This document shows, in pieces, positions 47,053-59,460 of a stretch of DNA of 64,000 bases. The position numbers were made by a program, and so were the translations under genes. Position 1 is the first letter of the stretch. The number at the start of each line of letters is the position of its first letter. The notes beneath the pieces are model-generated. The model ran no database searches. It was given only the letters and a program-made list of their open reading frames with translations, and was not told the origin of the DNA. This stretch comes from Chrysoporthe austroafricana. Its lineage: Eukaryota; Ascomycota; Sordariomycetes; Diaporthales; Cryphonectriaceae. The stretch is from assembly GCA_001051155.2 (NCBI GenBank), contig JYIP02000003.1:3100001-3164000 (forward strand). The letters run 5' to 3'.

Positions 47053-48275
47053 GGCTGCTGTTTGGGCACTTATCGAATCGGTGGCAAACCTCGGAAGTAA
47101 ACAATCCAATTGATGTAGGAATCCCCAAGGATATTGCCAACGAGGGGTGGAAAGGGGTGGAGATGCCAACAACGTCGCGGTCCAATTATCGCAGAAGCTT
47201 TTCTCGAGGTGAGTGGCCAGCGAGATACGATCGCAGAACAGACTTCTGTTGCTAGGTGGGTGAAGCAGAGCTAAACCTGACACCGAAGTGCCAGTTGTGC
47301 GACGCGGAGAGAGGGGCGGGGGATGATATGGTGGTGTTTAATGATTGTTTTGGACGAGGGTAGATGAAGGTCGAAGTTGAGAAGGCGGTCAAGTCTGATG
47401 ATGCGATTTAAATGCCCCAAGAGGAGCTCGTAAGCAGACACCTTCGTGAGAAGGTTGAGAAGTTGAGAGGGAGGGAGAAAGGCAATGTGGTGGTAGTAGG
47501 AAAATTCCCCATGCTCTTGCAGTTCGGTATTTCTTTTAAATTTGTAATGCAGTGAAAATTTCGGTGGTTGGGCAATAGTGACCATGTGAAGGGGATGGGA
47601 ATACGTGAAATGGAAGATGCTGATTGTCCAATTATGTGCTTGGAAAAGATGGGATCAAAATGATCCAAGGCACTGCGTTCCCCCCAGGTGGCTCCCCTAC
47701 ACAGAGAAGACCAGTCTGGATAGGAAAGCACCTGGGGAAAAGGTGACAATAGTGAGTGAAACCAGACAATGGAAGCTTTGCTGGGACCATGTGAGACTGG
47801 GTCCTGAGGTCAGGTTATGTGTTGGGCCAAGCTAGACAACTGCCACAATGAAGCCCACTGAATACCCCTTCCTGCGAAGAGAAGGTCCCCGAAGTGTCTC
47901 GATGTATCTTGAGATGCGTTCAAGGTGGTCACGTGCCGCTGCTGACTAGAGGCATGGGCCATGAAATAGGCATTGACACTCAATGACTTCGCCCAGCCAT
48001 GGCGAATAAGGAGGACTTGGTGTACCGTATTGTTCTCGGAGAAAGCATAAAGATGACGGCGATTCGAAGAAAGAATGCTCGGATTGCTGTTGAATGCAGT
48101 AAAAGCAAAAACACACGCCCGTACATACCGGACGCGCGGGCACTCTTGCTGCTGGCGATGTAAGTAGCGAGCGTTGAGCATCCTCGACTCGAGGGCTCAC
48201 AGCGCTGGGAGAGGTGTAAGGTAGTCTGTGTCAGGATCAGCGTGTCGGTTCTCTCGTAGAATAGAACTTGGATCA
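47053..48275. other. Intergenic region, promoter of the coiled-coil gene
   Basis: 1.2 kb on the 5' side of the coiled-coil gene and 3' side of the small two-exon gene. No coding frame of interest; pyrimidine-rich on the minus strand at about 47350-47560, which fits a 5' UTR. Confidence 0.5.
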
Positions 48276-48647
48276 TTAGGCGAGTATATACTGAAGGCTG
48301 GGTGTCATCGAAGGGTACCCCATGGGGGCGTGTATGGGCACAAGCTGCATAGACTGCGCGAACTGTGCAGCTTGCGCATATTGCGCAACTTTGTCCTCTT
48401 CAGTTGGAGGAGGAGTAGGATGGGGGCCGGCGGGCCTGGAGCAGCCGTTAGCAGAGGAACCGAGTAATATGAACCGACTTACTCAAGGCACGTACAGGAA
48501 ATTTGCTGGCAGTCGATAGCCCATGTAATTGAGGAGAACTCGCTCAGATGTCTCTTGCGCGTGGCCGTTGGGCCATTGATTGATGGTGGTGAAAGGATGC
48601 ATGGTGTATGGGTACCACGGATAATTCGTGGAGATATCTTGATCCAT
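48276..48647 (-). CDS. Small two-exon gene, 103 aa, unknown function
   Basis: Exon 1 is 48647-48496 and begins MDQDISTNYPWYPYTM; exon 2 is 48435-48276. The 60-bp intron has a good donor (GTACGT), a branch-like CTAACGG 12 bases before the end, and a CAG acceptor. Joining gives an open frame of 103 codons ending TAA. The middle reads MGYRLPANFLPAGPHPTPPP. The second exon reads KVAQYAQAAQFAQSMQLVPI and then APMGYPSMTPSLQYILA. The protein is rich in Gln, Ala, Pro, Tyr and Met, and has no signal peptide and no Cys. If the intron is retained, translation stops two codons after the donor. I do not recognise a family. Intron quality and frame continuity are the only support. Confidence 0.55.
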
Positions 48648-51600
48648 ATTGGGTGATATGACGAGAATGGTGACAATAATAAAGGACGACAGTGGCCTCG
48701 TTGTTAGACGTTGCTGTTGCTTTACAAAATACCGTCGCGAACCAAGTTCTCGTAGTCTAGTATGAGGAGTTAATTGTACGCCCTCAACTCGCGAGCTCTG
48801 TGTCTGCACATTGCCTGGCGAACCTGACTGACGTAGCTCGAGGGTGGCTGTAGGGAAAATACAGACCTAAGATATCAAGTTAGAAGAGATCGCGACCTTG
48901 CTACGAGACGGTCGTAGTTGTCGTCGGTCGAGAGGTCGCGACGCTGTGGTTGTGCCTGATGCTGTACAATGCTATGTCTGCAGAGGAGTTTGTGGTTGGT
49001 GAGGAGAGTAAAACACGAAAGAGATGATGAAGGATAATTGGATTGTGTCCAAGATGAAAGGAAGGATGGTGACAAGTTGAGGATGGAGGAGTGGGAATGG
49101 ATCCGGAACAGGTGGTGAGAAGAAAAGTTGGCAAGCTTGGTGAGTTGTTAGTAAACACCCTGACAGCTCAGACGTGTTTTTCAGAAGAGCTGCAGTGCAA
49201 GCTTGTCCGCAGCTTCACCCTCGATCCCCGTCAAGAGATGGGGGGCTTAAAAAAAAAAAAAAAAGTATCAAAGGCCCCCGACGATGGCGAGGGGGCGAGG
49301 GTTGGAGGGTGTCAGAGCTGCTCCGGAGGGGTGACTCTTGACGGATCGATCTCTCCCCAACACATGGGCCATGTATGCCACGATCCGGGACATAAATGCC
49401 AAGCATGGACTGGTTCACCTAGGGACATTGAACGAGAGACCTACAGCAGAATAGGACAAGGCTTGTCGTGAGCAAGACTCGACAACAATTCGTGGGACCA
49501 ACTATGATCTATTTTCAAAATAGAGGATAGTCTCAATAGCCGGAGCAACACTCACTATCCCTGCTCCAGGCAGAAGAGAATGGGAGCCCCAGTCTGAATG
49601 TGAAACACCACTCTCTGAAGCAAGTTACAGTGTTATCTGGGTAAACAGCTATTGGCCCTATGGAAATCGAAAAGGCTCATCCGCTGTGCTCCAAAGCATC
49701 CCAGGCAAGACAAGGCCAGGCCGCAGTCAATAATCCAACCTAGCCAGATCCAGAACGCAGGTAGTGAAATCGCTTTGCGGCAGCACGGTAGCTTGCAACG
49801 TAGAGTTGATCCATGATTTGACGTGGCCGACTCGGAAGCCAGGACACACAGCAGGAGGTAGACACCAAAGTCCAGCGGCCAAAGGGGCCTCCCGTCCGTG
49901 TACTGCCGAAGTAGGCTTCAAGAAGCAGCGGCCTTCCTAGGAAAATCCATCTGGAATTAAGGATGGGAGGCGTCGAAGAGCTGGCTCTCGCGATGAGACA
50001 AGATAAATCGAGAGAGCATACGAAACTGTTCCACGTACTGGCAGATAGGTCTAGAGTTTCTGCCACGCCACATGGCTTTCTCAAGGTAAAGGTTGAAAGG
50101 CATCGAAAAGCATAGGATGGAAAGGAGTGTGTATAGTTATAGTTGGCAAATCGAGTGCACAAGTGTCTGGTATGCCGATTGATGCGCGACGAGCCTGGAC
50201 AACCAGAACCATCGACATGTTGGGCTGGAGTGTCCTAAAGACGACATGAGCAACGGGCGAAATGAATGACAGGCGTCAAAGTCCATCATAGCCCACTGGA
50301 TGAAGTAAAGAGATGAACGACCACTATGTTGAGAAGTCGTCGAGTAATCCGCGGGTTTGCCCTTGATCTTGCCTTCCTCCCAGAAATGGCTCTTCGCGGG
50401 AAGAGTCACTATTTGAGCTCTGAGCTTTGCACAAGCAGCCGGATGCGTGAGAGTCACACTTCGAACAGATATACTCCATCACCATGTGATAGAGGACATG
50501 TACGAGAAAAATGAGAACGAATCGAATTCATCCTGGCTGGATGAAGTCATGAAATGACTGGAGACAAGTGGCGAGAGAAACTAGGAAGGAAGTGTGATAG
50601 GGTACAGAACACTTCAAGAGACAAGCGACAGCTTGCGAAGGGCTCGAGATGCCCAAGAATATGTGCATCGCCCGGTTGCGAGGCAGATGTAGAGAAAAAG
50701 TAAGAGGAGCTGGTGGCAGCGACAGCCTGGCTGAATAAGAAGTCGGGGGCGTGCAGACTCACAGGACACCGGGCGCAACATCGGACACCTGTTACTATGT
50801 AACGAAGGTTGGAGACTTGAAGGATATTGAGAGCAATGGCGGGGATCCCGGGAAGGCGGTGATGCTGAAGGTCAGGGATTAAATCAGGAGTGACCGTGAC
50901 CGTTACCATTCTTCCAGTGTCTGGGCTTGATAAGTTAAGAAGCTGTGTTCATGAATCAGAGAGAGCCCTTCCAACGGGAGCATGGAAAACCAGGCGCGTT
51001 TTACTTTACTAACAAGACAGAAATGCACGTCACAAAATTATTACCACCATTCAAGAAGACCAATTTCTATTGCAAGGATCTAAAGGGCGCCCTGTCGACG
51101 ATGACCCTGAGAGTCTCAATCAGTCGACAGGGCTGGAACGTCAATATCAGAGGTGGAGAGGCCTAAGTACAATCATCAGCAGCTCGTCGCAGCAATCCCC
51201 GTTTCCTTCCTAGACGCGTCTGCTTGTTGGACCTAGGAGAGAAGAACCATAGATATTGGAGGAGATGAGTGTTCCAGTGCCAAACGCCGGGTTGAAAAAC
51301 TATGAGAATCAGCGGGACCATTCTTCGTGTTTCGCGTTACCAGTCCAGTGAAGGTGACCTGCAGCTTTTCTCCCGTCAGTGGTGGTGGTGCTCGGATTTC
51401 GGGATATAACCAGCCTTTGCCGTTCGAAATCCCGTGGGTTGACTTCTTGTTGGCACGGTACTAAGACTAATCGTGATGGTCGTTGTTGGGTTATTTGTCG
51501 AGAAGCAATGCCATGTTGGAAACTGCTTCCGACGGAGATTGCAGTCGGAAAAACACCGTATCTTGCAGCCATCAGTACCGCATCAATCTTCCAGTCGCTG

Positions 51601-51662
51601 TGCTTTCTCTTACCGATAGTGAGAAAGCCTAAAGCGTGAGTTGGACGGATCCGAATTAGCGA
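48648..51662. other. Intergenic region with weak coding hints on the minus strand
   Basis: 3 kb between two minus-strand genes. A poly(A) run lies at about 49247-49262. Two weak candidates are seen on the minus strand. A frame starting at 50909 reads to RCCARCP and then meets a GTGAGT donor. A 53-codon frame at 50485-50324 has a CxxC...CxC pattern. I could not join them into a gene. Otherwise nothing. Confidence 0.45.
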
Positions 51663-53621
51663 CTAGAAAGCCTTGGAGTTTGCTCGGAAAAGACTGGCGT
51701 AGACTGCGTCAACTACAGGTGCGGCAGTAATCATCCTGCCGCCGAAGTAACGGCCGTTTAGACCCTTGATGGCGTTCTCGCCTCCGGAAACCTTGTCGAA
51801 TTTGAGGTAGATATCACCCTTAGAGTTGGGGTCGACAGATATGTGGACGACATGGCCGTACTTGGCCTCGGCCTCGTCACGCACGTCGTCCTCAAGCTCC
51901 TTGACCCAGTTGTCTCCCTCTTCCCTATCGAACAGTCAGTAATCGCATCTTTTTATTTAAAAAAAAAAAAAAAAAAAGGTTGGGAGGAAACCGAACTTAC
52001 TCGTCAGGGTCGAACATGTTGTGGAGGACAACACAGCGGCTGGCCATGTTGTTGGTGACAGGGAGCGGCTTGGGCTGCTCCGTCTTGGGCTTCAAAATCT
52101 GTCGCTCAGTGTTTGCGCTTGGAGGCTCATCAGTTCTAGCAAGCTTCCTCATGAGGGCGTCTCGGCTGTAGTTGTTAAAGTTGACGCCAGCGACGTCAGT
52201 GTCGTCCAAAGCGCTCGCACCGCCGCCCTTGTCGTTATCACGGGCACCGGCACGGTCGAAGTTGGAGGACGGAGCACCGCGGCCACCAGCGCCCGAGAAG
52301 GCGGATCCCTGGTACTGTTGGTTTTGGCCCTGGAATCTCTGCAGGAGGTTGGCAGTGGATTCAGGGGTGAACTTATCGTTTCCAAGTCCGACGCGGATGG
52401 GACGACCTGCGAGGTCAAACCCATTCATCTTCTCGAGGGCTTCGCGAGCCTGACCTGCGTCTCTGAATCTGTACTTGTGTGTAAGCAGGCGTCAACTGTG
52501 ACAAGGGAAAGAGTATACTAACTGCACAAAGCCGTAGCCACGGCTGCGACCCGTATCATCCTTCTGCAGCTGGACAAACTCGAGCTCGCCGAAAGGCTCG
52601 AAGACATTCTGAAGATCCTGCTCAGTGATACTGAAGTGGATATTGCCAACATACAGACGGTGGAAGGGAATCGAGTTCGGGTGGCCTCCGGAGCCACCCG
52701 ATTCGCGAACTTGGCGGTTCTTCTCAGCTTCGGTAAGCTGGACGATGACGGGAATACCTAGGAGCTTTTGACCAGTAAGCTGGAGAGCAGCAGCGACTGA
52801 CTCCTCGTTCTTGAATTCAACGTAGCCGACACTGAAGATGGAGATGTTAGCACTGTTGACAAACTTGAGATAAGGGACGACAGTACGCACCCCTTGGACC
52901 GATTGCTGACACGGTCCTTCACGATTTGTGCTTCTGACACAGGGCCGACCTTCTCAAAGAACTCCTTCAGCTCCTTAGTCCTCAGCCGCGCAGCAAGCTG
53001 CTGGACAAACACAGTCCGCCGATCCCTCTCGTCCTCCGTAAGCTGCGCAGGCGTGGCCTCCTCGCGATCCCTATCAACGCGGGGCGTCCGACCACCACGC
53101 CGAGGCGCATCACGGTCATCATCCCTCCGCTCCCGGCGATCGCGATAATCTCGCCGGTCGTCGCGCGGCCGGTAGTACCGCCCGCCCGGGGATCTCGAGC
53201 GCGAGCGGCCACCGCCGTGTCCCCGGCCGCCGCGGTAGTAATCGCCATCCCTGTTGCTGCGGCGCGCGTGTCGGTCGTCCCCGCGGCTCCTGCTGCGGCG
53301 CCTGCTGCTCCTGTGGCTGCCTGCCTCGCTGCGCGGCGTGCGATCCGAGTCCGGGGTGCCGCGCCGGCTCGAGTAGCGGTCGCGGCTGCGGTCGCGGTCG
53401 CGATCGCGGTCTCGGCGTTTGCGATCTCGACTGCGGTCTCTATCACGATCGCGGCTCTTGTCGCGGCTGCGTCGATCGCTGGCCGATTCGTCTTTGCCGT
53501 TGGGGTGACGATGGTCGTCGCCGTTCGCGGTGGTGGCGGACTGCGCAGGGGGCGCATCTTCCATCTTCTCGTCCTGCTTGGCAGTGGCGTCTAGCAGCGC
53601 CTCGACATCGTAGTAAGCCAT
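51663..53621 (-). CDS. RBM39/Rsd1-type splicing factor (CC1-like family)
   Basis: SR-like nuclear RNA-binding protein that bridges U2AF and U2 snRNP during 3' splice-site recognition. Four exons: 53621-52891, 52831-52523, 52468-52001, 51924-51663 (589 aa); introns of 59, 54 and 76 bp. Residues 45-200 are Arg/Asp/Ser-rich ([11 protein letters not shown] type). RRM1 covers about 202-280 ([11 protein letters not shown], then SKGVGYVEF formed across intron 1). RRM2 begins at [11 protein letters not shown] and has RGYGFVQFRDA formed across intron 2. The linker holds [13 protein letters not shown]. The C-terminal third RRM, of the U2AF-homology type, starts at [14 protein letters not shown] and ends near [14 protein letters not shown]. 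The intron before the last exon contains a 17-18 base T run on the coding strand. The splice sites all keep the frame. Confidence 0.95.
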
Positions 53622-54215
53622 CTTAAAGATGTTATGGAGTGCACAGTCTGAGATCGGATTCCTCTAGCAGAATGATGCAGATTTGATGACGGAGACTCGG
53701 GTGATCTGCAAGGGAGACGAAGTGCTGTGATCTGGGTGGTGTCGAGGAGAGAAAAGCTAGCCGCAGTGGGGCGGACGAGATTTTAGAAGACCCTCGACCA
53801 GGTGGTCCGTGCGCCCGAGACCAGTCCAGCCTCTGATAGGGAAAAGGGGCCCTTTGCCGGCGCAACACTAGCAGTTTCATCTAGACTCGATCTCACGAAC
53901 AGAATAATCTTTCGCCTTCTTGTTTCTGCGTCAATTACTGATTACTATTGGAGCCCGTCTATATACTACAGCGACCGGTGAGCCCTCCCGGATTCTTTGT
54001 AGCTGTTGTACTGTGACGCGGCCTCGCTATTGTGTTGCTCTGTATGATCGAGAAGGGAGCACTCACTAAGACCCATCCTATCTCCTCCCCAGATGGGGGA
54101 CACATCCCAGATCGGCCTCTTTAAAAGTATATACAATGAAATGAATTGGGATATCTGCCCATGCAGACATCGCTATCTAATGTAGGTAACGGAACCGCCC
54201 CGAAGCTGTCTCTTC
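53622..54215. other. Intergenic region between scs7 and the RBM39 gene
   Basis: Promoter and 5' UTR of the RBM39-like gene and the 3' end of the scs7 gene, both on the minus strand. No other feature is seen. Confidence 0.55.
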
Positions 54216-55432
54216 TCACTTGGTCTTCGTGGTTGAAGGCCGCTTGATCTCCGTGCCGAAGACTTGATCCCAGAACTTGCTGGTGACACCGAAGCCGTTC
54301 TCGTAGTCGAGGAAGTGGTGCTCAAGATGGTATTTCTTGAGCTGTTTGTACCACAGCGGCAGATTTTGGTGGTGCAGGAAGTAGTGCGTCATGTCGTAGC
54401 AGGTGTAGCCAAAGAGGCCACCGGCGAAGACGGCCACAGCGACATACCAGTCCCAGTAGAAGACGGTGAGCGCGAGCTGGTAGAAGGGGTAGACCAGGAC
54501 GAGGAAGAGCGCAGGCGGCATCACAAGACGGTACTTGTCCATGGGCAGGTAATGATGAACACCATGCAGCGTGAAGTGGAGAGTGATGCCGACGCGGTTG
54601 TCAGGTAGGTAGCTGTTGAATGGTGGTCAGTAGCGGCCCATCGAGGTATTGGGGGAGGAACATACTAGTCGAGGTGGAACAGGAACCGGTGGAGCAGGTA
54701 CTCCAGGAGTGTCCAGAGTCCGATGCCCAGCAGGGAGTACAGGAACTGCACGAAATGGTTTTCGAAGCCCTTCGAAGCGAGGTAGCTGCTGTACGCGACA
54801 ACAGGCCACCACAAGGTCGGGACCATCCACCAAGGCGTCTTGCTCAGGGGCTCCAGGAAGTTGCCAAAGAAAGGCGCAGACTCGCCGCCCTTGTAGTGCC
54901 TCGGCCGGTGGACCTGGTCAAGATAGAACTCTTTGCTGAAGCCGCCGAACCAGACCTGAAGGAAGAGCGGCTTGTTGAGATCGAGGAATTTGTGCTTCTT
55001 GTAATCTTCCGAGGCGTCCGTCTCCTTGTTCAGGTCCTCCTCGCACGACATGCCTGTTCTTGGGTGAACCCATTTGCCGTCGCCGTTGGCAGTGCCATTG
55101 CCATTCAGGTGCGCATCACCATTGACCCCGTTTGCAGACCCATTCGCGTGTCCATTCGCAGAGGGGGATTTTTCTGGGACGACGAAGCCGACGAGCGACT
55201 CCTCGAGGATCTCGTATGCCGACTCGGAGTGCCTGTGGGAGTCCTCATCCTTCAGGATCTTTGTGATGTCCTTGCCCGCGTACTCGAGAACGAGCTCGGG
55301 ACCGCCGGGATGGGAGTCGACGAAGTCGGTAACGTCGTAGACGTTGTCGCCCAGGGTAACATAGCAGTCCTTCGCCGAGTTATGCGACTCGACCTCGGCA
55401 AGGGTGAAGGTAGGGAGCGTGCGTGCAGGCAT
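54216..55432 (-). CDS. SCS7: Sphingolipid fatty-acid 2-hydroxylase Scs7
   Basis: ER membrane enzyme that 2-hydroxylates the very-long-chain fatty acid of ceramide. Two exons, 55432-54666 and 54612-54216 (387 aa); the 53-bp intron has a GTATGT donor, and the join reads FHLDYYLPDNRVG. The N-terminal cytochrome b5 domain shows VTDFVDSHPGGPELVLEYAG with its first haem His, followed by DEDSHRHSESA with the second. An Asn/Gly-rich linker of about 35 residues follows. The hydroxylase part has the di-iron His motifs EYLLHRFLFHLD, HFTLHGVHHYLPMD, MTHYFLHH and KKYHLEHHFLDYENGFG, with four hydrophobic segments between them. ATGs upstream in frame (55492) lie outside the family start; MPARTLPTFTLAEV is typical. 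Confidence 0.97.
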
Positions 55433-56853
55433 TTTGATGGCAGGACGAACTGAGATGACGCGAGCGGCTCGGGGGTCTCGGAGAGACCACAAGTTCTAGA
55501 GGTTGTGAAGTTGAAGTAGAATGGACAGCCGGTTGAAAAGCACGCCACCCCACACCGCGCCACGTCGCAAGCTAGACACAAAAAAAAAGGGCGATAGGCG
55601 CAGAAGCGGGTCTGGGTGTCGAGTGACTGCCGAAGGAGTGGATTCGCAGGAAGATGGAACCGACAGGCAGCAACGAGGATACCACGGCGATGATTGTGAT
55701 GAAACACCGCAGACTGTTCAGAGGCCCCAAAATCTTTTAGAAGTGAAATGATCGGACTCGGACGCGACGGGGGCAAGCGGCTGATTATCTAGAAAACTAG
55801 CAAGGTTGAGCGCTGCAGATCTACGGTAGGTGCGGGATAAGGGGCTGCGCAGAGCCCGCGAATCTGATGCAGTGGCAGCCGAATCGCCCACTCAGGAACA
55901 GAGGCCAATTATGGACTCAGACTCGGTGCCCCCAAGACCGCCCTACAAGCGTCGAATGATCAGTGGCGCCACCGGCTCTGGCGGCGGGCTTCAATCAAAC
56001 TAGGAGCGCTGAGGGGACCAGCGCAGCAGCACAGTAAGACTGTCCCTGCAGCCGGAATCCTCATGGCCGAGTGGTATGACCCTCCAGCTTTGGCTTTGGA
56101 AATGCTCGCCACCCTCATCTTGCATGCGCTGATCATTTTTATCCTGTGAAAAGACACGATCCTACACAGCACCGGTAGGGACTACTCCAGGAGCCAGTCA
56201 CCGACATGATTGCTCCGCTCCTCCTAGCTCCAAAGGGGACCGGTCCCAATATCTGTTGCGAACTACTCTAGCACGTGTCCAGACCTCCGACACGGATCTC
56301 TCGCAAGAGCATGAGTCAGTCTCCCGGAGTAAACAGACTTGTAACCAGCGTAAGAACTGTATACTTAAGCAGGGCATTGACGCGGGATCTGGTTATTGGT
56401 GATAGTCAGGGGGAAATTCTAGGGGGCTTCGGCATCAGAGGCGGTAGAATACGTTCGAGATGCCTGCAATTAAGTATTCACTGGAGGATACTCTGCTGAG
56501 CACCGGCATATCACATGCTGTAGTATGCGCGCGGGATTTCCAGCCACCTGGGGCGCTGGCTGGCTGGTAGTGGCTGGGTAGCCCGTGGCGGGTGCCAAGG
56601 ACTCAGCTTGTGGTCTGGGTGGACTAATTAGGCAATCAGGGTGGTAGTGCTGTAGGAGCTTGCCTATCACTGCCCCTCAGCCAAACAGCTTGGCAGAGCG
56701 ACGTCACAAGTTGGTGTCTGTCACACTTTCAGGACGTCCCAATTGCTCTGCTTCCTAGATGTCCCTCGGTGGCTTTTTCATGCCTCATCCCAGCTGACTT
56801 CAGAGCTGATCAAACTAACTTCCTTCTCTGGCAAGAGCATCGACCAAGTCAAG
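55433..56853. other. Divergent promoter region between scs7 and het-c
   Basis: 1.4 kb without coding signal. An A-box-like sequence (TGGCCGAGTGG at about 56069) has no B box near it and is not a tRNA gene. Confidence 0.55.
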
Positions 56854-59460
56854 ATGGCTTCACCAGGACTGAGGTGGAACCCCACCTCGATGCTTCTCGT
56901 CTGCCTCCTCATCTTGGCCCTCACCAGCAAGGCACACGCCTTTGGAGCTGGCAATATCCCATCAATTGGTGTGCTTTGAGCATTTGATATATTTCAGCGG
57001 AACACAAGGCTAACTACAGGGTGCAGCCCAAGTCGAAGGTACCAACTGGCGTCATGGTGACATCGAGGAGTAAGGGATCAGATCCCAGTGCCAACCCAGC
57101 CAAGAGGCAGATGCTGACGTTGACCAGCATGCTCAAGACGGTGAGCTTCCTCTACGGAAAGAAATGGACCACGATGCTGGTTAAGCGAACCTACTTCGGC
57201 AACTGGCTGCGGGACTACTCCCAGGCTGTCGACGTTGGCTCACTCAAGGGAGTCAACGCTGCCACCATCCGCATTCTGGTCTGGGTATTGTCCTTCATGG
57301 CCTTTGGCTATGCCACGGAAGAGTTCGAGGTCACCGAGGAGCGCTTGGGCGTTTACAGACCTGAAGAGCACATAGACAACCCCCTTGGCTATGCAGACGG
57401 TGACGATGCACGAAAATTCGACAAGAGGCTCCGTGGGCCGGTCGACCCGCGCGAGGTGGACATTGACCATAACACCGGCATGAAGAACTATATCGCCAAC
57501 GAGAGCGGTGGGTGGGCCACCAGTGCGGGATACCTGAGATTTAGCTTCGCACGGAGCATCCACTATGGAAGGCTTTACACCAGCGGTGGGAGCGGCTCGA
57601 AGGGCAAGGAGACAGATCTATGCGAGGCTCTGAGGTGCCTCGGCCAGGCTTTGCATTGCATGGAGGACTTTTCCGCGCACAGCAACTATTGCGAGCTCGC
57701 CCTCCGAGAGCTGGGATACCACGACGTGTTCCCGCACTGCGGCACTGCATCCGAAATCACCCTTCATGGAAAGCGTGTCTACCCGATTATCACGGGCACT
57801 TTCGGCGGCGTCGACTTTTTGCATTCCGTTCTGGGCGAGGCCACGGACCACTTTACGCAGTCCGAGGTCGATGAGGTCGATATTGCACTGAAGAACGCGC
57901 AGTCTCAGGGGCCCTCCGCTGGTGGAGCCTCCCGCGATGGCCCGACTAAAGACCGTGGGCTGTTCGGCCTCAGCCTGAGCAGCAGCGGCAAGGCAGGCAA
58001 CGACTTCATCTCCAGCATCTCCGACCTGCCCGGCATCGGCTTTGGTTTCGCAGCTGAGGCTCGCGAGCTCCAACAAGCCTCTGCTGAGCAAGAGCGTGCG
58101 AACGGCGAGCGTACGCGTGCCAACCTCAACCAGGTACCTGGCATGTCGGCAGACTTCGACCCTGTCCAGACCGCCAAGAAGATATATCCCATCCTCCAAT
58201 TCCGGGACAAGATCGTCAAGTCTATTAACAATATGATATCCAAGGTTCCCGGCTTGGAGAAGCTGTTGGAGCACATCAGCGAGACCCTGACAGCTTTCGT
58301 GCTCGGCTTGCTCGCCCCATTCATCCGCCCCATCATCAATCAGGTATCGAAGGTGCTCAAGGACGGCAGCTCAGGTGTCATCAGCGCGAGCGCGAAGGCC
58401 CAGTTGGAACCTTGGACAAACCCCAACTGTACGAATCCAACACACTCGATGCTGTCGAAGGACCATTTTACCAATGTCCTCAACTCCTGCGCAGGAAGAG
58501 TAGCTTCGACAGTCCTGCAGTACACCGTTCCGTAAGTAAATCCACATGCAGACCGTCTCATACCTATGTTGACAAGGCTATAGTCGAGTTCTCTATGCTT
58601 GGGAACACCCCGGCGTTCCCGTTGATGAGGTTGTCAACGATGTTCTGCGCGCGTTCCACCATCCAGCCATCCGCAGCGAGCACATTGAGATTCAGAAGAA
58701 TATGTTTGCCACAGTGCGGCAATGGGCCGACGAGAATCCCCGGCGGCATGAGCTCAACAGCCTCCTCTCCTCCGAGAGCGTTAGGGCAGGTAAGAATCAC
58801 ATCATCCGTCCGGACCAGAAAGCCGGTGGCAAGAGTGACTGGTCGGCCTGGACGAGTGCTCTCGGACAAGTGGGTCACGGCAAGGTCGGTGGGAGCTTGT
58901 GGAGCCAGGTTCAGACGCGTGACCTCAGTGCGATGGAAGGCGGGGATGGAAAGCCTCAGGACCAGTACATGTCGCACGAGGCGGCACCGCCTGGGGCCGC
59001 GCGTCCTGCGCGGCCGACGTCTTCCGCAACGCTTGGGTACGGTCATAGCGCGTCGTCGAACGAGCCGCCCACCGGAGGTGCAGCAGATGAGTACCTGCGC
59101 GCGGCGACTTCCCCGGAACAGCAGTATAGCGGGGCTACGCCACCGACTCAATATTATCAGGGCGGATCACCGCAACCGTATGGCCAAGGTCCTCCACCCG
59201 GGCAGTACGGGCAGTACGGACAGTACGGACAGCCGGCCCCCCAGTATTGGGGCGGACCGCCGCCCCCGGGACCGGGTGGGTATCCTGGTGGAGGACACGG
59301 ACCTGGTGGACCGGGACATCATCCACACGGACCTGGTGGGCCAGGATATCATCCTCATGGGCCTAGCGGGCCAGGAGGCCACCATCACGGACCTCCTGGA
59401 CCTGGACCTTACGGACAGCCCCCGCCTGGTTGGGGTGGTGGATACGGACCTCAATATTGA
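56854..59460 (+). CDS. het-c: HET-C-type heterokaryon incompatibility protein
   Basis: Secretory/plasma-membrane protein; in Neurospora alternative het-c alleles trigger death of fused cells. Four exons: 56854-56968, 57027-57069, 57128-58531, 58584-59460 (812 aa). A signal peptide, MLLVCLLILALTSKAHA, is followed by FGAGNIPSIAQVEGTNWRHG formed across intron 1. The conserved body has GKKWTTMLVKRTYFGNWLRD, ATEEFEVTEERLGVYRPEEH, LRCLGQALHCMEDFSAHSNY and TGTFGGVDFLHSVLGEATDH. The stretch around FAAEARELQQASAEQERANG is where allele differences are usually found. The C-terminal 150 residues are Gly/Pro/His/Tyr-rich (GQYGQYGQYGQPAPQYW). Intron 1 uses the second of two close AGs (57026); the first (57019) would shift the frame and lies too near the CTAAC branch site. 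Confidence 0.95.

Noticed and set aside
48322..48519. Cys-rich open frame on the plus strand (MGACMGTSCIDCANCAACAY)
   Set aside because: It is the reverse strand of the Gln/Ala-coding second exon of the 103-aa minus-strand gene; GCGCAA repeats read as Cys/Ala in reverse.
52982..53594. Long Ala/Thr/Arg- and Ala/Val-rich frames on both strands over the RBM39 gene
   Set aside because: Shadows of the Arg/Asp/Ser repeat (CGCGAC-type codons) of the real gene in other frames.
56065..56130. tRNA-Ser-like A box (TGGCCGAGTGG)
   Set aside because: No B box, no acceptor pairing and no variable arm within the next 100 bases.
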